NCBI GenBank assembly: GCA_021397835.1
Contig: JAJFZO010000863.1
Span: 2,170,001 to 2,234,000 of the forward strand
DNA: 64,000 bases
Direction of reading: 5' to 3'
Origin: Moringa oleifera
Lineage: Eukaryota; Streptophyta; Magnoliopsida; Brassicales; Moringaceae
Shown here: piece by piece, positions 60,745 through 64,000 of the stretch
Position numbering within the stretch: the stretch's first letter is position 1
Layout of the letters: each line of letters begins with the position of its first letter
Program-made: the position numbers and the translations under genes
Notes under the pieces: generated by a model
What the model was told of the DNA's origin: nothing
The model's database searches: none
The model's input: only the letters and a program-made list of their open reading frames with translations

Positions 60745-61500
60745 TTTTAAAGTAAATCGACCTTGTCTGCATTTGATTTTCCTTTATTGGATGTTACAAT
60801 CCAGTTTCCACCAGAGCAAGAGAAAAGCCTGCCATCGGATTGGTTTTTACATGTGATGTTTTTTGATTCGGAGAAGGTTTTGGCATTTTATGTCGCCATT
60901 GTGTTTTGTAAGTTATAATATTATTTTACGTTGTTTTTATTTTACTTTTGAAAATAATACATTTTATATAATTATGTTAAAATTATTAATCAGATGGGAA
61001 GATTCAATTTGGACTAAATTGAGATGGTAAACTCCATTTAAATTCTATTGAGTTGTAAAATTTAAATTATAATCACACTAGATTATGAGATTCTTCACTT
61101 TCGATTTGTTTTTATATGTGATGTATGCTGAAAAAAAAATTTCAATTTCATCCGTAAAATTAATTCCAACAAATTATAAGGTTTTGATTGAAAAACCAAT
61201 AAATTTAAGTTTTGGAATTGAATTAATTAATTAACACATATTTCCTTTTAGAATTATATGGAAAAAGTACAAAAAGGAATATTAAATGTAACGGCCTCTA
61301 CATCATATCATTTTTATATGGAATGCACCGACATCCAAAAGGAGGTGATATTCCTTCTTTTTAGCCTAAAAAGAACATTGCCTTTCTTTAGACAATCAAC
61401 AAATTTTATTGACAAAAAGACATGCTATAATGAGATCTAGCATCAAAATAAACTCTCTCTATACATAATATTAATTAAATTATCACTAACACAAACTCTT
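60745..61500. other. Intergenic DNA
   Basis: The 3' flank of the upstream gene and spacer before the legumain promoter. AT-rich, no supportable gene. The 60-codon plus frame at 61,258-61,440 has no recognisable feature. Confidence 0.6.
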
Positions 61501-61514
61501 TTTATAAATATCAC

Positions 61515-61830
61515 GCTTAGCATGCATGCTTCATGCTTGCAAGCCCACATTTGCTTCCTAACCCATCCAAGCTTCCACATGTTATCACCTTCCATGGTTC
61601 TCTCCACTTTAATGCTTAAATTGTGCAAAGTGACATTACGCAACCTTACATTTATCTCACCCATATCGAAGATCCAATCCTCACCATCCATTTTCCGCTT
61701 CCAATTCATATAAATCCATGCCTTCTCCCTCTTGAGCTATATTCCTTTCTCATACACCTCAATCACATCCTCTAAAATTATATTACTGCTTAGTTGGTCC
61801 GTTAAGGTCTCCAAGTTCCCTCTCTCGGTA
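61515..61830 (+). promoter_or_regulatory. Putative legumain promoter with RY (CATGCA) repeats
   Basis: AGCATGCATGCTTCATGCTTG at 61,519-61,539 holds overlapping RY motifs (CATGCA), bound by the B3 seed regulators ABI3/FUS3 in plants. A TATA-like CATATAAATCC lies at about 61,708-61,718. A possible leader donor CTCTCG|GTAAGTC is near 61,829. The pattern hints at seed expression, as for beta-type vacuolar-processing enzymes. This is inference from motifs alone. Confidence 0.4.
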
Positions 61831-62071
61831 AGTCAATTTTATTCTTCTTCCTTTTTGTTTTTTTCCTCTGTTTGATTAAATACATTTTCTCTTTTCATTA
61901 CCAGCTATTTTTAGTTGATGCTCTTTGAATAATTGTTCTGGAAGATGCTAAATATTGTTCTTCATTTACATGCATGATTGTCTATGGTGGTACCATCGAT
62001 TTAATGCTAATTTGGCTTATTAATTCTTTGCTCAAAATTCATATCTTCTTACTAATATATATTGAACAACA

Positions 62072-64000
62072 ATGATGCACATGTCACACGGACAGATCGG
62101 AATGGTTTCTCGGGGGAATTTCGTGCTTCTCTTGCTTTCGGTACTGAGCTTACTTGTGGAAAGTCTCCCAATCAATCCGAACTCACCGAAGCTAGATGCC
62201 GGAGCCAGCAGCGAAACAGGCTTCAAGGGAAAAAAATGGGCAGTTCTGATTGCTGGGTCGAATACATATATTAATTATCGTCATCAGGTGATATTGAATT
62301 TAGTGTTAATTTCTTTGTTAATTTGCTTAATTATATGATTTATTAACCGTATATATTAATCACAACTTTACATTTTTTTTTAATTAAGGCTGATGTATGT
62401 CACGCATATCAACTGTTGAAGAAAGGTGGCTTGAGCGACGAAAATATAATTGTTTTCATGTACGATGATATTGCGTTCAGCCCCGAGAATCCGAAGCCTG
62501 GAGTTATCATCAACCATCCTGACGGTGATGATCTTTACGAAGGAGTCCCTAAGGTGCCTTTCTCCTAATTTGATCACAGCAGCTTTTCCGGCTTTTTATT
62601 TTTTAGACTAAAATTAACTGATAATCTTTGTATTTATACATTAATGTTACTGTAGGATTACACTGGGAAGGATGTTAATGTCAACAACTTCTTGAATGTG
62701 ATCCTCGGAAACAAGTCTGCTGTCACCGGCGGCAGCGGCAAAGTCGTGGACAGTGGCCCCGAAGACCATATCTTCATATATTACGCTGATCATGGGAGCC
62801 CTGGACTGCTTGGTTAGTATTAATTACCATTATAATTATGCATAGTAATTTTTTTTTACCTTTTTGAATTACAGAAAATGTGTTATTTTAATGCCATAAT
62901 TTAATTAACATATACTATATGTTTTAATTTTAGTAATGCCAAGTGGCGATGACCTTTATGCCAAAGATTTCGTGAATGCATTGAAGAAAAAGCATGAAGC
63001 ACAGGCTTACAAAAACATGGTAAGTAATTATTTGATTAATTAAACTATAGGTTATACAACTTATTTATTAGGGTCTTAATCATGTCTTTGATTTAGGTAA
63101 TTTACATTGAAGCTTGCGAGTCTGGAAGCATTTTCGAAGGGCTGCTTCCCAAAAATCTAAGCATATATGCAATAACGGCAGCAAATGCTTCGGAGAGTAG
63201 CTGGGCAGCATATTGCCCCGGAGAGTTCCCTTCTCCATCCATGGCTTACGACACTTGTTTGGGAGATTTATTCAGTGTTTCTTGGATGGAAGACAGGTTA
63301 ATTAATTAATTCACATCTAATTTTATACGCATACCCACATACATAGATGCATGCATATGTCTCTCTCTATATATATATGTACATGTATGTCGGTATCTAA
63401 TTTGATTTCTCTCCTCTGGTTTTCTTTGAATTCAGTGAGAAGCATGATACGAGTAAGGAAACTCTAGAGAAACAATATGGAGTGGTTAGGAGGAGGACAG
63501 CAGTGGACGATTTAGATAGCTATCATACCTCTCATGTTATGCAGTATGGAAGCAAAGAGCTGGGGAAGGAGTTTCTCTTAGGTTTCATCGGCACCAATGA
63601 TGGCAACGATAACTATACAGCCTTCAACAACTTTGCTTCTCCCAGACATGTCGACCAACGCGACGCGGATTTGCTTCCTTTCTGGCTCAAGGTTCACCTA
63701 ATTAATAATTACTTCTATATCAATCTACTGTTGATCGACCTAAATTATCAATGGAAGATGATGATTCTGTTTTTGATTTCTCGAATTTGTTTCAGTTCCG
63801 TAAGGCTCCGAAAGCCTCTCAAGCAAGAGACGAAGCTCGGAAGACCCTGGCAGAGAAAATTTCCGGCAGAAAACATATAGATAAGAGCATAAATCATGCG
63901 GCGACGAGTTTGTTCGGAGAAGAAAATGGATCAAAGATGTTGAAATCTACGCGACCGGCTGGGGAACCTCTCGTAGATGACTGGGATTGCTTCAAGTCAC
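62072..64000 (+). CDS. VPE: Vacuolar-processing enzyme / legumain (asparaginyl endopeptidase), 3' end beyond window
   Basis: C13 cysteine peptidase of the vacuole that cleaves, or in some members ligates, after Asn/Asp. Exons: 62072-62287, 62389-62553, 62656-62812, 62934-63019, 63097-63296, 63436-63691, 63796 onward; all in frame, 428 aa so far. Signal peptide core [13 protein letters not shown]. The start could be ATG 62,072 or, more typical in length, MVSRGNF at 62,102. Seen (counting from 62,072): S1-pocket NYRHQ, catalytic His173 in YADHGSPG, catalytic Cys215 in [14 protein letters not shown], and conserved CPGE, SHVMQYG and QRDADL blocks. Odd points: [11 protein letters not shown] where GYGNYRHQ is usual; DHGSPG for [16 protein letters not shown] for SSWGTYCPGE; and the loop between NDNYT and QRDADL is 12 residues instead of 15. 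These are the sites tied to ligase activity. The C-terminal prodomain continues past 64,000. Confidence 0.95.

Noticed and set aside
1..64000. tRNA, rRNA or CRISPR-type arrays
   Set aside because: No cloverleaf with conserved boxes, rRNA stretch or regularly spaced short repeats was noticed; the tRNA-like matches found are retrotransposon primer-binding sites.

Overview
This is nuclear DNA of a flowering plant, almost certainly a eudicot. It has spliced genes with GT-AG introns, AT-rich intergenic DNA, a plant triterpene synthase, CYP71-clan P450s, a plant legumain, and layers of Ty1/copia, Ty3/gypsy and DNA-transposon debris. The species cannot be fixed from this sequence; a woody rosid is a guess only.

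Layout. (1) 1-2.56 kb: a truncated Ty3/gypsy element and copia debris. (2) 2.64-7.20 kb, minus: a 16-exon oxidosqualene cyclase (OSC) of the amyrin/lupeol (dammarenyl) class, open everywhere except for a decayed last exon. (3) 9.94-15.78 kb: a 5.8-kb DNA transposon with ~95-bp terminal inverted repeats and three internal ~0.9-kb tandem units. (4) 17.79-19.42 kb, minus: an intact two-exon CYP71-type P450. (5) 20.6-24.6 kb: degenerate repeats and a minus-strand copia relic. (6) 24.7-25.2 kb: eroded OSC exons 2 and 1, followed by a second copy of the OSC upstream region to 29.35 kb. (7) 29.5-38.65 kb: a pile of retrotransposon fragments. (8) 39.47-41.10 kb, minus: a second intact P450 of identical exon lengths. 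(9) 41.76-47.53 kb: a decayed Ty3/gypsy element with both LTRs and a nested foreign LTR. (10) 47.6-58.9 kb: AT-rich DNA, two MITE-like elements and a truncated copia element. (11) 59.3-60.74 kb, plus: a conserved plant gene for a 216-aa membrane-associated protein of unknown function. (12) 62.07-64.0 kb, plus: a vacuolar-processing enzyme (legumain) cut by the window end.

How it fits together. The first ~41 kb is a small triterpenoid-type cluster. An OSC makes a pentacyclic scaffold and P450s commonly oxidise such scaffolds. The whole OSC-to-P450 unit was duplicated in tandem (about 6.7-20.5 kb and 24.7-47.6 kb, the latter swollen by insertions). After duplication one OSC copy decayed to traces while both P450s stayed open and diverged in substrate-recognition segments. 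The remaining OSC lost its normal C-terminal exon, so whether it still makes active enzyme is the main open question.

The most unusual coding feature is the legumain. It departs from typical plant proteases at all three places known to separate asparaginyl ligases from proteases: the gatekeeper after the catalytic Cys, the dipeptide after the catalytic His, and the length of the poly-Pro loop. It is a candidate peptide asparaginyl ligase.
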